Positions 44,870 to 54,724 of a stretch of DNA of 64,000 nt are shown here, piece by piece (within the stretch, counting starts at the first letter, position 1; every line of letters begins with the position of its first letter). The DNA is taken from NCBI RefSeq assembly GCF_900177325.1, contig NZ_FXBL01000004.1, forward strand, positions 1,674,001 through 1,738,000, in the 5' to 3' direction. Under the pieces are notes generated by a model. It saw only the letters and a list, made by a program, of their open reading frames with translations. It was not told the origin of the DNA and ran no database searches. The DNA is from Mesorhizobium australicum. GTDB lineage: Bacteria > Pseudomonadota > Alphaproteobacteria > Rhizobiales > Rhizobiaceae. Made by a program: the position numbers and the translations under genes.

Positions 44870-46048
44870 ATGACCAACAGACTGTCCTTTCCCCAGCCAA
44901 CCGAAAACGACATTCGCGAGCTGACTGCCTTCCGCCATGAGCTTCACCGCGCGCCAGAGCTGTCCGGCGAGGAGAGGGAGACCGCGCGTCGCGTCTGCGA
45001 GATGCTGGCACCGACGAAGCCGGACAAGATCCTGACGGGACTGGGCGGCCATGGCGTCGCGGCGATCTACGACAGCGGCAAGCCGGGGCCGACCATCCTC
45101 TTCCGATCGGAGCTGGATGCCCTGCCGATCCAGGAACTCGGCAAGGTCGAATACCGGTCGCAGGTACCCGGCAAGGCGCATCTGTGCGGGCATGACGGCC
45201 ATTCGACCATCCTGCTCGGCTTCGGCCGCATCCTGTCGCGAGCGCGTCCGACCAGCGGCCGGGTGGTGCTGATGTTCCAGCCGGCCGAGGAGAACGGCGC
45301 GGGCGCCGTCGCGGTGGTCAGGGACCCGCGCTATGCCGAGATCAAGCCGGACTGGGCGTTCTCGCTGCACAACGCGCCGGACGTGGAGTTCGGCTTCGCC
45401 AAGCTGGGCGTCGGCCCGGCGAACTGTGCCTCGCGCGGCATCCGCATCCGGCTCACCGGCAGTACCGCGCATGCTTCGCGGCCCGCCGACGGCCGCTCGC
45501 CGATGCTGGCGATCTCCGAACTGATGCCGGCATTGCAGGCCTGCGGCAGCGGCAAGCCGCTGGGGCCTGGCTTCTCGATGGTCACGGTCACGCATGCCTC
45601 GATGGGCGCGGAATCCTTCGGCGTCGCACCGGGCGAGGCGAAGATCATGGCAACGCTGCGCACCGTCTACGACGACGATATGGAAAACCTCGTCGCGCGG
45701 GTGGAGGAATTGGTCCGCGACGCCGCGCGGCGCCACGGCCTGTCCTGCGCATGGGAATATGACGACGTCTTCGCCGCGTCGGTCAACGATGCGGAAGCGA
45801 CGGCCATCCTCTCCGACGGCATGGAGCGGGCGGGCATCGGCCGGCACGACCAGACCGTGCCGTCGGTCGGCTCGGAGGATTTCGGCCAGTTCGGGCTCAG
45901 CGGCGCCAAGGCCGCGATGCTCTTCCTCGGCTCCGGTCCGGGCTGGCCGCGCGTCCATACACCCGAATACGACTTTCGCGACGAATTGATCCCGGTCGGC
46001 ATCCGCATCTTCTCGGAGACGCTGGCGACGTGCCTGGAAAACAGCTGA
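44870..46048 (+). CDS. M20-family amidohydrolase (hippurate hydrolase-like)
   Basis: A 392-residue metal-dependent amidase. RHELHRAPELSGEE at the start, the metal-binding KAHLCGHDGHS, the catalytic EE in FQPAEENGAGA and VGSEDFGQF near the C-terminus define the M20D group that cleaves N-acyl-amino acids. With the OCD gene directly upstream, the pair could release an amino acid from an amide conjugate and cyclise or reduce it; that is inference. Confidence 0.9.
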   Translation: MTNRLSFPQPTENDIRELTAFRHELHRAPELSGEERETARRVCEMLAPTKPDKILTGLGGHGVAAIYDSGKPGPTILFRSELDALPIQELGKVEYRSQVPGKAHLCGHDGHSTILLGFGRILSRARPTSGRVVLMFQPAEENGAGAVAVVRDPRYAEIKPDWAFSLHNAPDVEFGFAKLGVGPANCASRGIRIRLTGSTAHASRPADGRSPMLAISELMPALQACGSGKPLGPGFSMVTVTHASMGAESFGVAPGEAKIMATLRTVYDDDMENLVARVEELVRDAARRHGLSCAWEYDDVFAASVNDAEATAILSDGMERAGIGRHDQTVPSVGSEDFGQFGLSGAKAAMLFLGSGPGWPRVHTPEYDFRDELIPVGIRIFSETLATCLENS

Positions 46049-46116
46049 GCGGCTCATTCCGACACAGCGGGCCGGTATGAGCGGCGACCGCGCCGGTCTC
46101 CTGCGCGGCCTGCAAT

Positions 46117-46827
46117 TCAATTCAGTCCTTCGAGCCATTCCTCAAGGAGCGCGGATGCCGCCGCGGCCAGCGCGCGGCCATGTTGCGCGGCGTCGTCCCG
46201 CAGCCGGTTGATGTCGATCCTCGCCCCTGCGAGTTCGGCCGCGTGCCCGACCAGCCATTGCTCGATACGCGAGGCGTCGGCCTCGGGATGGAACTGGACC
46301 GCCAGCAGGCTCTTACCGCGCGAAAAGGCCTGGTTCGGGCAGAGCGGCGTCGAGGCGAGGTGCGTGCAGCCGTCCGGGATCTCGAACGCGTCACCGTGCC
46401 AGTGCAGTACCTGCACGCCGTCGAGATGGCGCAGCGGACTTTTCAAGCCGTCTGCCGACAGGGTGAGGGGCGAGAAGCCGATTTCCTTGACCCCGGTCGG
46501 CGCCACTCGCGCGCCCATCGTGGCCGCGATCTGCTGCCCGCCGAGGCAGACGCCGAGCAGCGGCCGGCCCGAAGCCAGGCGGCGGGCGATCAGGTCGCGT
46601 TCCACGGCGAGGAAGGGATAGATGTCCGTCTCGTAGACGCCGACAGGCGCGCCAAGCACGATCAGCAGGTCCGGCGTGAGCGGGTCGAGCGCGGCAAGGT
46701 CGTCGACGCCCACGTCGCAATAGCGGATGTCGTAGCCCGCTTCGGCAAGTACCGGCCCGAACGTGCCGAGATCCTCGAATTGGACGTGCCGTATCGCGAC
46801 GGCCGTCTTGCGCGCGGGATCTGTCAT
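46117..46827 (-). CDS. Class I glutamine amidotransferase-like protein
   Basis: A 236-residue GATase1 domain alone: nucleophile Cys in LLGVCLGGQQIAA, the His-Glu pair in AVQFHPEAD and LIVLGAPVGVYE for the oxyanion strand. Stand-alone members hydrolyse glutamine or gamma-glutamyl amides (GMP-synthase-like or PuuD-related groups). It lies directly behind the class V aminotransferase gene on the minus strand and is convergent with the amidohydrolase. Confidence 0.85.
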   Translation of the reverse strand: MTDPARKTAVAIRHVQFEDLGTFGPVLAEAGYDIRYCDVGVDDLAALDPLTPDLLIVLGAPVGVYETDIYPFLAVERDLIARRLASGRPLLGVCLGGQQIAATMGARVAPTGVKEIGFSPLTLSADGLKSPLRHLDGVQVLHWHGDAFEIPDGCTHLASTPLCPNQAFSRGKSLLAVQFHPEADASRIEQWLVGHAAELAGARIDINRLRDDAAQHGRALAAAASALLEEWLEGLN

Positions 46828-46854
46828 TGTCCATGTCCTGTGATCGAGTTGCTC

Positions 46855-48057
46855 TCAGGCAAGTGCTGCGGCCGCGCGCTCCAGCGCGCCGGAGCCGTGC
46901 GGAATGCCAAGCGCCGCCATGCCGGCCTCGATCGCGCCGAGCATGCCAAGCGTCATATGGGTGTTCACATGCCCCATATGGGCGACGCGCATGAAGCCGT
47001 CGCCGGCGGGGTCGCCGTCCGGGGCCATGCCCAGCCCGATGCCCAGCGTCACGCCGGCATTGGCCTTCACCCATGTCCTCAGGTCGGTGGCGAGAGGGGC
47101 AGAAAACTTTACGGTGGTGACCGCATGGGAGCGGTTCGAGGGATCGGCTATGTTCAACCCTATGCTCGATCTCTTCCCGTCTCCCTCGCCCCAGGCGTCG
47201 AAGGCGGCCCACACTGCCCCCGCCAACCGCTGGTGGCGCCGCCACGCGGCCTCCACCCCTTCCTCGCGTACCAGCATGTCCAGCGATGCGCGCAAGCCGA
47301 ACAGGTGGTGCGTCGGCGCGGTGCCGCCGAAGAGGTGGTAGAATTGGCTCGGGTCGGTCCGCAGCGTCCAGTCCCAATAGGGCGTGCGCCAGCGCGACCT
47401 GGCCCCGGCCTTTTTCGCCTTGTCGGTCATCCAGACAAAGCCGAGGCCGGGCGGCGTCATCATGCCCTTCTGGCTGGCGCAGACCATCACGTCGACGCCC
47501 CACAGGTCCATCTCGAACACGTCGCAGCCGAGCGAGGCGATGCAGTCGACCGCGAGCAGGGCAGGGTGGCCGGCCCGGTCGATCGCCGCGCGCACCGCTG
47601 CCACGTCGTTGCGCACCGATGTGGTCGTGTCGACATGCGACATGAGCACGACCTTGATCTTCCCTTCTGTATCGGACTGGAGGGCGGCGGCCACCTGATC
47701 GGCGTCGACCGGCGCCTGCTTGCCGAAGTTCAGCCGCTGCACGCTGACGCCGAGCGCCTCCACCGACAGCGCCCAGCCTTCGCCGAACCGTCCGGTCACC
47801 AGCGCGAGCGCCTGGTCACCGGGGCTGAACATGTTGGTATTCGCGGCTTCCCAGGCGCCATGCCCGTTGGCGATATAGATCGCGACGTGATGTCTGGTGC
47901 GCGCAAGCCGCTTCAGGTCCTCGTAGATGCCCGGGACGATCTCGTGCAGCTCGCCCGAATAGATGTCCGGCGAGGCGCGATGCATCGCGTTGAGCACGCG
48001 GTCGGGCACGACGGAAGGTCCGGGGATGGCGAGGTAGTGGCGTCCGGTCACGGTCAT
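46855..48057 (-). CDS. Class V aminotransferase (serine/alanine-glyoxylate type)
   Basis: A 400-residue PLP enzyme. The N-terminal LAIPGPSVVPDRVLNAMHR, the aspartate in AVDCIASLGCD and the PLP lysine in ASQKGMMTPPG match alanine/serine-glyoxylate aminotransferases; VAHMGHVN near the C-terminus supports this. The amino donor is unknown. 27 bases upstream of the amidotransferase start, so the two form an operon, with a LysR gene above on the same strand. Confidence 0.9.
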   Translation of the reverse strand: MTVTGRHYLAIPGPSVVPDRVLNAMHRASPDIYSGELHEIVPGIYEDLKRLARTRHHVAIYIANGHGAWEAANTNMFSPGDQALALVTGRFGEGWALSVEALGVSVQRLNFGKQAPVDADQVAAALQSDTEGKIKVVLMSHVDTTTSVRNDVAAVRAAIDRAGHPALLAVDCIASLGCDVFEMDLWGVDVMVCASQKGMMTPPGLGFVWMTDKAKKAGARSRWRTPYWDWTLRTDPSQFYHLFGGTAPTHHLFGLRASLDMLVREEGVEAAWRRHQRLAGAVWAAFDAWGEGDGKRSSIGLNIADPSNRSHAVTTVKFSAPLATDLRTWVKANAGVTLGIGLGMAPDGDPAGDGFMRVAHMGHVNTHMTLGMLGAIEAGMAALGIPHGSGALERAAAALA

Positions 48058-48146
48058 TCAAGGGATCCGAATTGCATCCGCTGCCGGTATCGCGGGGGTC
48101 TCGGCGAGGTCAAGCGTGCAGATCGACGCTTGGTCGACTATGGCCG

Positions 48147-49115
48147 TCATTCGACCGAGGGTCCGCTCGCATGGGCGTTGCGGTAGGTGGTGCAGTAGCG
48201 CAGGAAGCTCTTGGCCGGCTGGGACGGCTCCGACCTCCGGAACGCCACCGACAGGTCGGCATAGACGGGCCTGTCGGCAAGCGGCCGGTAGCAGACGCCG
48301 GGGATGTCGAGGCAGCCGCACGAGCGCGGCACGAGCGCGACGCCGAGGCCGATCGCCACCATCGAGACGATGGTGACGAAATGCGCCGCCTGCGGCCCCA
48401 TGCGCGGCACGAAGCCGGCGGCCAGGCAGGCGTCGGTCGTGTGCTTGTGGAAGCTGACGTTCGGCGCGTGCTTCGGCGTGATGAACACCTCGTCGCGCAG
48501 CCTGGCGAGCGGAACGGCGTCAAGGCTCGCCAGAGGATGGCGGCTTGGCAGCGCAAGCGACAGTTCTTCGCGAACCAGCAGCGAGCTGCCGATCCCGAGC
48601 GGCAGCTCGATCGGCGGGCGGATGAAGCCGATGTCGAGCTTGCCGGCCGCGATTTCGTGGACCTGGTGCTCCATCTCCTGTTCCGAGAGCTCGATCTCCA
48701 CATCGGGGAAATCGTCGCGGAACGCGCCGAGGATCGAGACCAGCACGCCCGTGTAGGTCGCAGAGCCGACATAGCCGATCGCCAGGCGGCCGATCTCGCC
48801 GCGGCCGGCGCGCCGGGCCGCGACGAGCGCGGTGTCGGCATGCGCGAGCGTCTGGCGCGCCTCTTCAAGAAAATGCTCTCCCGCGCTGGTGAGCCGGACC
48901 GACCGTTGCGTCCGGTTGAACAGGCGCGCGCCGACGATCTCTTCGAGCGACTTGATCTGCTGGCTGAGATTCGGCTGCGCGATGCCCAGCCGCTCCGCCG
49001 CCCGGCCGAAGTTCAATTCTTCCGCGACGGCGAGAAAATAGCGCATGTGCCGCAGTTCGATGAGATGCCGCGACGCCTGTCGTCCGGCTCTGGATGGCAT
49101 GGGGGCTGCCGACAT
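48147..49115 (-). CDS. LysR-family regulator of the catabolic region
   Basis: A 322-residue regulator with an N-terminal winged HTH (about 20-78, LNFGRAAERLGIAQPNLSQQIKSLEE) and a LysR substrate domain (about 105-310) of the BenM/CatM-like type. It is divergent from the peptide ABC operon across 257 bases that hold short inverted repeats (GATAA 49129 / TTATC 49156; CTATC 49172 / GATAG 49181). It therefore likely controls that operon and perhaps the aminotransferase operon below it. Confidence 0.88.
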   Translation of the reverse strand: MSAAPMPSRAGRQASRHLIELRHMRYFLAVAEELNFGRAAERLGIAQPNLSQQIKSLEEIVGARLFNRTQRSVRLTSAGEHFLEEARQTLAHADTALVAARRAGRGEIGRLAIGYVGSATYTGVLVSILGAFRDDFPDVEIELSEQEMEHQVHEIAAGKLDIGFIRPPIELPLGIGSSLLVREELSLALPSRHPLASLDAVPLARLRDEVFITPKHAPNVSFHKHTTDACLAAGFVPRMGPQAAHFVTIVSMVAIGLGVALVPRSCGCLDIPGVCYRPLADRPVYADLSVAFRRSEPSQPAKSFLRYCTTYRNAHASGPSVE

Positions 49116-49372
49116 TCGAGGCTTCCACGATAAGCTGGGAGTATAAAAACCGACGTTATCTCATATTGGACCTATCCTTCGATAGCTTCCAGTATCGGCG
49201 CCTGGGAAAACCGCGAAGAGAGAGGGATTTCAGGCCCCGAACACGGTCCATGTCGGCTGTGCGGGCGCATCCGTGAACGAGATCGAACTTTCGGGTCGTC
49301 AGCTTGAGGGCGCGCGACCAGTCGTGAGCCAAAATGCGGCAAGAAATGCCGGACAAAAAAGGGGACACTGCA

Positions 49373-50926
49373 ATGAGAACACGCAAATTTCTGGCGTCCG
49401 CCGCGATGGCAGCGCTCATGTTCGGCGCCTCTTCCGCATGGGCGGAGAACGTCGTGACGATGGCCACCGGCCAGATCTTCCGCAGCATCGACCCGGCCAA
49501 GGTCACCGACTACACCGACTATATGGGCGTCGTGAACCTCTATGACGGCCTCACCAGCGTGGAGCCGGACGGCTCCATCGTCCCCGAACTGGCTGAAAGC
49601 TGGGAAGTCTCGCCCGACGCGAAGGAAGTGACCTACAAGCTTCGGGCCGACGCCAAGTTCTCCGACGGCTCTCCGGTCGAGGCGAGCGACGTCGTCTACT
49701 CGGTCGAGCGGTTGCTGAAGATCAACCAGGGTCCCGCCACGATGCTGGCCGGCGTGCTCACGCCCGGTTCCGTGACGGCGGTCGACGCCAAGACGGTAAA
49801 GTTCACCCTGGCCAAGAACTTCGCCCCTTTCCTCGCCGTGGTGCCTGCGATCTTCATCCTCAACGAGGAGGCGGTGAAGCCGCATCTCGGTGATGACGAC
49901 GGCCAGGCGTGGCTCGCAACCAATGCCGCCGGCGCCGGACCATTCACGCTGAAGCTCTTCGACCGCGGCGCGGCGATGACGGTGGTGCGCAACAAGGACT
50001 ACTACAAGGGCTTTCCCGAGAACCCGATCGACGAGGTTCGTTGGGTCGTGCAGGCCGACGAATCGAGCGTGCGCTCGATGGCGGCATCGGGCGAACTGAC
50101 CATGACCGGCCCATTCCAGTCGCCGGATACCTACCAGGCGCTCGAAGGCATGGGCTACAAGGTCGAGAGCCACCAGACGACCTCGACGCTCTACCTCAAG
50201 CTGAACAGCAAGATCGCGCCGACCGACGACGTGCACATCCGCAAGGCGATCGCGCTCGCGACCGACTATGCGACGATCCGCGAGGTCATCTTCCCCGGCA
50301 ACAAGCTGACGACACCGCTGCCCGACACGTTCAAGCAGTTCCATGCCGACGACATTCCGGAGCCGAAGTTCGACCTCGAGGCGGCCAAGGCGGAAGTCGC
50401 CAAGTCGAAATATGCCGGCCAGCCGATCCCGATCACGCTCGGCTATCTCACCGGCATCAAATACCAGGAGGAGATCAGCCTTCTGATGCAGTCCAACCTC
50501 GAGCAGATCGGCTTCACCGTGAAGCAGGAGGCCAATCCGTGGAACCGGGTCACTGAACTCGCGACCAAGGTCGAGACGACGCCCGCGGCGAGCCAGATCT
50601 TCTTCAGCGCCACCTATCCGTCGCCGGATTCGATGTTCTACTCGCAGTACCACTCCAAGGCGAACGGCACCTGGGCGTCGATGGAATGGATCGCCGATCC
50701 CGAGGTCGACCGCCTGATCGACGAAGCTCGCGGCGCCGGCGACACGACCAGGCAGATCGAACTCTACAAGGAATTGCAGCACAAGCTGGTCGACATGCAG
50801 TCGGATGTGTTCCTGCTGACGCAGGTTTCCAAGCATGCGCTGAACAAGTGCCTGCAGGGACTGTCCATCATCCCGATGCGCTCGTTCGGCTACGACTTCA
50901 GCCGCTACAGCTGGAAATGTGACTGA
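49373..50926 (+). CDS. Peptide/nickel-type ABC transporter, periplasmic binding protein
   Basis: A 517-residue SBP family 5 protein with signal peptide (cleavage after AWA, about residue 23). YDGLTSVEPDGSIVPELAESWEVS and TYKLRADAKFSDGSPVEASDVVYS are the typical DppA/OppA start of the domain. ATG at 49373 has AGGGGA upstream. It heads a dppABCDF-like operon that continues into the hydantoinase-like and DUF917 genes, which suggests the ligand is a cyclic amide, hydantoin or modified dipeptide. Confidence 0.92.
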   Translation: MRTRKFLASAAMAALMFGASSAWAENVVTMATGQIFRSIDPAKVTDYTDYMGVVNLYDGLTSVEPDGSIVPELAESWEVSPDAKEVTYKLRADAKFSDGSPVEASDVVYSVERLLKINQGPATMLAGVLTPGSVTAVDAKTVKFTLAKNFAPFLAVVPAIFILNEEAVKPHLGDDDGQAWLATNAAGAGPFTLKLFDRGAAMTVVRNKDYYKGFPENPIDEVRWVVQADESSVRSMAASGELTMTGPFQSPDTYQALEGMGYKVESHQTTSTLYLKLNSKIAPTDDVHIRKAIALATDYATIREVIFPGNKLTTPLPDTFKQFHADDIPEPKFDLEAAKAEVAKSKYAGQPIPITLGYLTGIKYQEEISLLMQSNLEQIGFTVKQEANPWNRVTELATKVETTPAASQIFFSATYPSPDSMFYSQYHSKANGTWASMEWIADPEVDRLIDEARGAGDTTRQIELYKELQHKLVDMQSDVFLLTQVSKHALNKCLQGLSIIPMRSFGYDFSRYSWKCD

Positions 50927-50944
50927 CCGCTCTCGCCGATCTCA

Positions 50945-50974
50945 GTCTCCTCCTCGCACAGGCGCGGAGGAGAC
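50945..50974 (+). terminator. Intra-operon hairpin after the binding-protein gene
   Basis: A perfect nine-pair stem GTCTCCTCC / GGAGGAGAC with a 12-base loop and no U-tract, 18 bases after the stop. It matches the position of hairpins behind the other two binding-protein genes in this window. Confidence 0.6.
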
Positions 50975-51081
50975 CCGCTGTGGTATCGTCCCGGCTGGAA
51001 TTGAGGTCTGATCTTTGTCGGGCGGACGCGGCCTCGGCCGCGATCGCCGACGGGTCTGTCAGATAGGCTGGTACGCCACGG

Positions 51082-52104
51082 ATGGAATTCCTCAGCTTTC
51101 TCGTGCGACGCATTCTCTGGTCGCTCCTTGTCCTTCTCGGACTGTCGATCGTCATCTTCGCGATCGCGCGGGGCATTCCCGGCGATCCGGCCCGCATCTC
51201 GCTCGGACCGTCGGCGACGGCGGAACAGGTGGCGGACCTGCGCGGCCGGCTCGGCCTCGACCGCCCGTTGATCGAGCAGTACGGCCTCTTTGTCGGAGGC
51301 CTGGTGCAGGGCGATCTCGGTCGTTCGCTGCTGACCGAGCGCCCCGTCGGCTCCGACATACGCGATACGTTCGCGGCGACGTTTGAACTGGTCCTCGTCA
51401 CGATCACCGTAGCACTTCTCGGCGGCGTGCCGATGGGCGTGGCGGCCGCGACGTGGCGAAACCGCTGGCCGGATCATGTCGTTCAGTTCGTCTCGATCTT
51501 TTCGGCGGTCACGCCCACTTTTCTCAAGGCGCTGCTGCTGCAGATCCTGGCCGGCTATGTGCTGCATGTCCTGCCAACGACCGGGCGCCTGTCGCCGGGC
51601 ATCGACTTCTCGGCCGACCTGACGGGGATGATGCTGATCGATTCCATTCTGCGCGGCCGGGCGGACGTGTTCCTCGACGCCGTGCGCCATCTGCTGCTGC
51701 CGGTCATCGCGCTGTCGCTCGCCTCGATGGGGCAGATCGCGCGTATCACGCGGGCGTCGATGATCGACGTCTCGGGCCAGGACTACATCGAGGCGAACCG
51801 CGCCTTTGGCGTGCCCGAACATGTGCGGATATTCAAATACACGCTGCGGCCGAGCTTCGTGCCGCCGCTGACTATCCTCGGCCTGCAATTCTCGGCGCTG
51901 ATCGGCAACGCGTTCGTCGTCGAGCTGATCTTCGCCTGGCCGGGCATGGCCGCCTACGGCATCCGCGCGATCCTGCAGAAGGACCTGAACGCGGTGATGG
52001 GCGTCGTCATGGTCTCCGGCGTGTTCTTCGTCATCGTCAACCTCGTCATCGACATATTGGTCGGGTTCGTCGATCCGAGGGTGCGCATCAGGGGGCGGCG
52101 CTGA
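51082..52104 (+). CDS. Peptide-type ABC transporter permease (DppB-like)
   Basis: A 340-residue permease with six helices: LVRRILWSLLVLLGLSIVIF at the N-terminus, GDLGRSLLTERPV in the first periplasmic part and the EAA loop DYIEANRAFGVPEHVRIFKYTLRPSFVP. It pairs with the DppC-like gene, whose ATG overlaps this stop (TGATG). Confidence 0.92.
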   Translation: MEFLSFLVRRILWSLLVLLGLSIVIFAIARGIPGDPARISLGPSATAEQVADLRGRLGLDRPLIEQYGLFVGGLVQGDLGRSLLTERPVGSDIRDTFAATFELVLVTITVALLGGVPMGVAAATWRNRWPDHVVQFVSIFSAVTPTFLKALLLQILAGYVLHVLPTTGRLSPGIDFSADLTGMMLIDSILRGRADVFLDAVRHLLLPVIALSLASMGQIARITRASMIDVSGQDYIEANRAFGVPEHVRIFKYTLRPSFVPPLTILGLQFSALIGNAFVVELIFAWPGMAAYGIRAILQKDLNAVMGVVMVSGVFFVIVNLVIDILVGFVDPRVRIRGRR

Positions 52105-52991
52105 TGTCGGATCTGACCCAGACCATGGACGAGCCGCAGCGCCTCTCCAACGCCTACCAGAACTGGTATCGCTTCTCGCGCAACCCGAGCGCCGTCATCG
52201 GCGCGGCGATCGTCATCATCTGCATCCTGGCGGCGATCTTCGCGCCGCTGATCACGCCCTATCCGGAGCATGTCGGCGCGGTGGTCAATTTCCGCGCCCG
52301 GCATCTGCCGCCGTCGGCGGAATACTGGTTCGGCACCGACAATGTCGGCCGCGACATCTTCACCCGCGTCGTCTTTGGCATGCGCATCTCGCTGCTACTT
52401 GCGCTTGTGGTGCTCGGCACGGCGGTGCCGGTCGGCACCGTGCTCGGCCTGCTCGCCGGCTATTACGGCGGCTGGGTCGAGATCGTCATCATGCGCTTCA
52501 CCGACATCGCGCTGGCGATCCCGGGCCTCGTCATGGTGATGGCCGTCGCGGCAGTGCTGTCGCCGGACCTGCTCACGTCCATGATCGCGATCGCCGCGCT
52601 GTGGTGGACCTGGCACACACGGCTGATCTATTCGATCACGCGGCAGATCCGCATCCAGGACTATATCGAGGCAGCCGAGACGCTGGGCGCGGGCAAGTTC
52701 CACATCCTCTTCCGCGAAATCCTGCCGAACTGCGTCTCCGCACTCGCGGTCAAGACCTCGCTCGACTGCGGCTTCGTCATCCTCATCGGCGCGTCGCTGT
52801 CCTTCCTCGGCCTCGGCATCCAGCCGCCGACGCCCGACCTCGGCACGATGGTCGCTTCGGGCGCTGCGTTCCTGCCCAGCTACTGGTGGGAATCGATCCT
52901 GCCCGGCTGCGCGATCCTGTTCGTCTCATTGGGCTTCAACCTGCTCGGCGACGGCCTGCGCGACATGTTCGACGTGGAGGACGTGCGATGA
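52104..52991 (+). CDS. Peptide-type ABC transporter permease (DppC-like)
   Basis: A 295-residue permease with N-terminal OppC-type segment, ADLFAPLITPYP-like helix end, FGTDNVGRDIFTRVVFGMRISL and EAA loop DYIEAAETLGAGKFHILFREILP. It forms the pore with the DppB-like protein. The stop overlaps the ATPase start by four bases. Confidence 0.92.
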   Translation: MSDLTQTMDEPQRLSNAYQNWYRFSRNPSAVIGAAIVIICILAAIFAPLITPYPEHVGAVVNFRARHLPPSAEYWFGTDNVGRDIFTRVVFGMRISLLLALVVLGTAVPVGTVLGLLAGYYGGWVEIVIMRFTDIALAIPGLVMVMAVAAVLSPDLLTSMIAIAALWWTWHTRLIYSITRQIRIQDYIEAAETLGAGKFHILFREILPNCVSALAVKTSLDCGFVILIGASLSFLGLGIQPPTPDLGTMVASGAAFLPSYWWESILPGCAILFVSLGFNLLGDGLRDMFDVEDVR

Positions 52992-53833
52992 GCGAGGCTC
53001 TCCTCAGCGTCCGCGACCTCTGCGTCGAGTTCACCACCTACAACCAGACCACCAAGGTGCTGAAGGGCGTCAACCTCGACATCCCGGCGCACTCGCAGAT
53101 CGCGCTGGTCGGCGAGAGTGGTTCGGGCAAGTCGGTCACGATGAAGGCGATCATGGGCCTGCTGCGCCAGCCGCCGGCCAGGATCACCAGCGGCCAGATT
53201 TTCTACGACGGGCGCGACCTGCTGACGATGCCGGACCGCGACCGCGTCGCGCTGCGCGGCACAGCGATGTCGATGATCTTCCAGGACCCGATGACGTCGC
53301 TCAATCCCGTCTTCACCATCGGCGACCAGATGGGCACGATCCTCAAATATGCCGACCGCCGGCTCGGACGCGCCCGCAACGGGCGCGAGCGCAAGGCGAG
53401 GGTGCTCGAAGTCCTGGGCCAGGTTCGGATGCGCGATCCCGAGCGCGTCTTCCAGTCCTATCCGATCATGCTGTCGGGCGGTATGCGCCAGCGCGTGCTG
53501 ATCGCGATGGCGCTGCTGAGCGAGCCGAAGCTCTTGATCGCCGACGAGCCGGGCACGGCGCTCGACGTCACAACCCAGGCGCAGATCCTTAAGCTCCTGA
53601 AGGACCTCGTGGTCGAGCGCGGCCTCGCCCTTCTGATGATCACCCACAATCTCGGTGTCGTGCGCGAGACGTGCAGCTATGTCTACGTCATGAACAAGGG
53701 CGTCGTGGTCGAGCACAGCTCGACGGCCGACCTCTTCGCCGCTCCGAAAGAGGACTACACAAAGGCCTTGATTGGCGCCGTGCCGCGCCTTACCGGCGGC
53801 ACTCGCTTCGGCAGCGCGGAGGCCGCGACATGA
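52988..53833 (+). CDS. Peptide-type ABC transporter ATPase (DppD-like)
   Basis: A 281-residue ATPase: Walker [27 protein letters not shown], signature [13 protein letters not shown], Walker [13 protein letters not shown] and H-loop MITHN. It is shorter than usual DppD (about 325 residues) and lacks most of the C-terminal oligopeptide-binding extension. Works with the DppF-like ATPase next to it. Confidence 0.9.
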   Translation: MSEALLSVRDLCVEFTTYNQTTKVLKGVNLDIPAHSQIALVGESGSGKSVTMKAIMGLLRQPPARITSGQIFYDGRDLLTMPDRDRVALRGTAMSMIFQDPMTSLNPVFTIGDQMGTILKYADRRLGRARNGRERKARVLEVLGQVRMRDPERVFQSYPIMLSGGMRQRVLIAMALLSEPKLLIADEPGTALDVTTQAQILKLLKDLVVERGLALLMITHNLGVVRETCSYVYVMNKGVVVEHSSTADLFAAPKEDYTKALIGAVPRLTGGTRFGSAEAAT

Positions 53834-54711
53834 ACCGGCCGATGCTGGAAGTGGTCGACCTGTGCAAGACCTTCCCTGTCCGCTCCGCGCTCGGCCGGGT
53901 GACGGGGGAGGTCAAGGCGGTCAGCCATGTCTCGTTCTCGATCGGACGCGGCAAGGTGTACGGTCTCGCCGGCGAAAGCGGCTCCGGCAAGTCGACCATC
54001 GCGCGGATGATCATGGGCCTGACGCCTCCGACCAGCGGTGACATCCTGCTCGACGGCGAGAACATCGGCACCACCGGCGGCACGGCGGCGCACAAGCGCA
54101 AGGTGCAGATGGTGTTCCAGAACCCCGGCTCCTCGCTCAACCCGCGCCGCAGCGTGGCGCAGTCGATTACGGTGCCGCTCCACGCTAATGGTTTTCCCCG
54201 TGCCGATCGGGCGCGTCGGATCACCGAACTGCTCGACATGGTGCAACTGCCGGCCAACTATGCCGAGCGCTATCCGCACGAACTGTCCGGCGGACAGAAG
54301 CAGCGCGTGGCGATTGCGCGCGCCCTCGCGGTCGCGCCGAAGCTGCTCGTCCTTGACGAGCCGACATCCGCGCTCGACGTGTCGGTGCAAGCGAAGGTGA
54401 TCGACCTGCTGGTGGACCTGGGGCGCCAGCTCGACCTGACCTTCCTGTTCATCTCGCACGATCTCAGCCTGATGCGGAATTTTGCCGAGGAAGTGGGCGT
54501 GCTCTATCTCGGCGGCCTGGTGGAGACCGGTACGACCTCCGCCGTGTTCGAGAACCCGCAGCACGACTATACGCGGCTGCTCCTGGCTTCAGTCCCGGTC
54601 GTCTCGACCGAGGAGGAGGCCATGCGGCCCAAGATCCCGCTGATCGACGGCGAGATCCCCACCGCCGAACAGCTGCTTGCGCTCAGGCAGGCGGGGCGAA
54701 TTCAAGAGTGA
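53830..54711 (+). CDS. Peptide-type ABC transporter ATPase (DppF-like)
   Basis: A 293-residue ATPase: Walker [24 protein letters not shown], signature LSGGQKQRVAIARAL, Walker B LLVLDEPTSALD and H-loop FISHDL. The C-terminus is a shortened oligopeptide domain (YTRLLLASVPV). Overlaps DppD-like by four bases; the hydantoinase-like gene follows by 13 bases. Confidence 0.92.
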   Translation: MNRPMLEVVDLCKTFPVRSALGRVTGEVKAVSHVSFSIGRGKVYGLAGESGSGKSTIARMIMGLTPPTSGDILLDGENIGTTGGTAAHKRKVQMVFQNPGSSLNPRRSVAQSITVPLHANGFPRADRARRITELLDMVQLPANYAERYPHELSGGQKQRVAIARALAVAPKLLVLDEPTSALDVSVQAKVIDLLVDLGRQLDLTFLFISHDLSLMRNFAEEVGVLYLGGLVETGTTSAVFENPQHDYTRLLLASVPVVSTEEEAMRPKIPLIDGEIPTAEQLLALRQAGRIQE

Positions 54712-54724
54712 CAAGGGAAATGAC

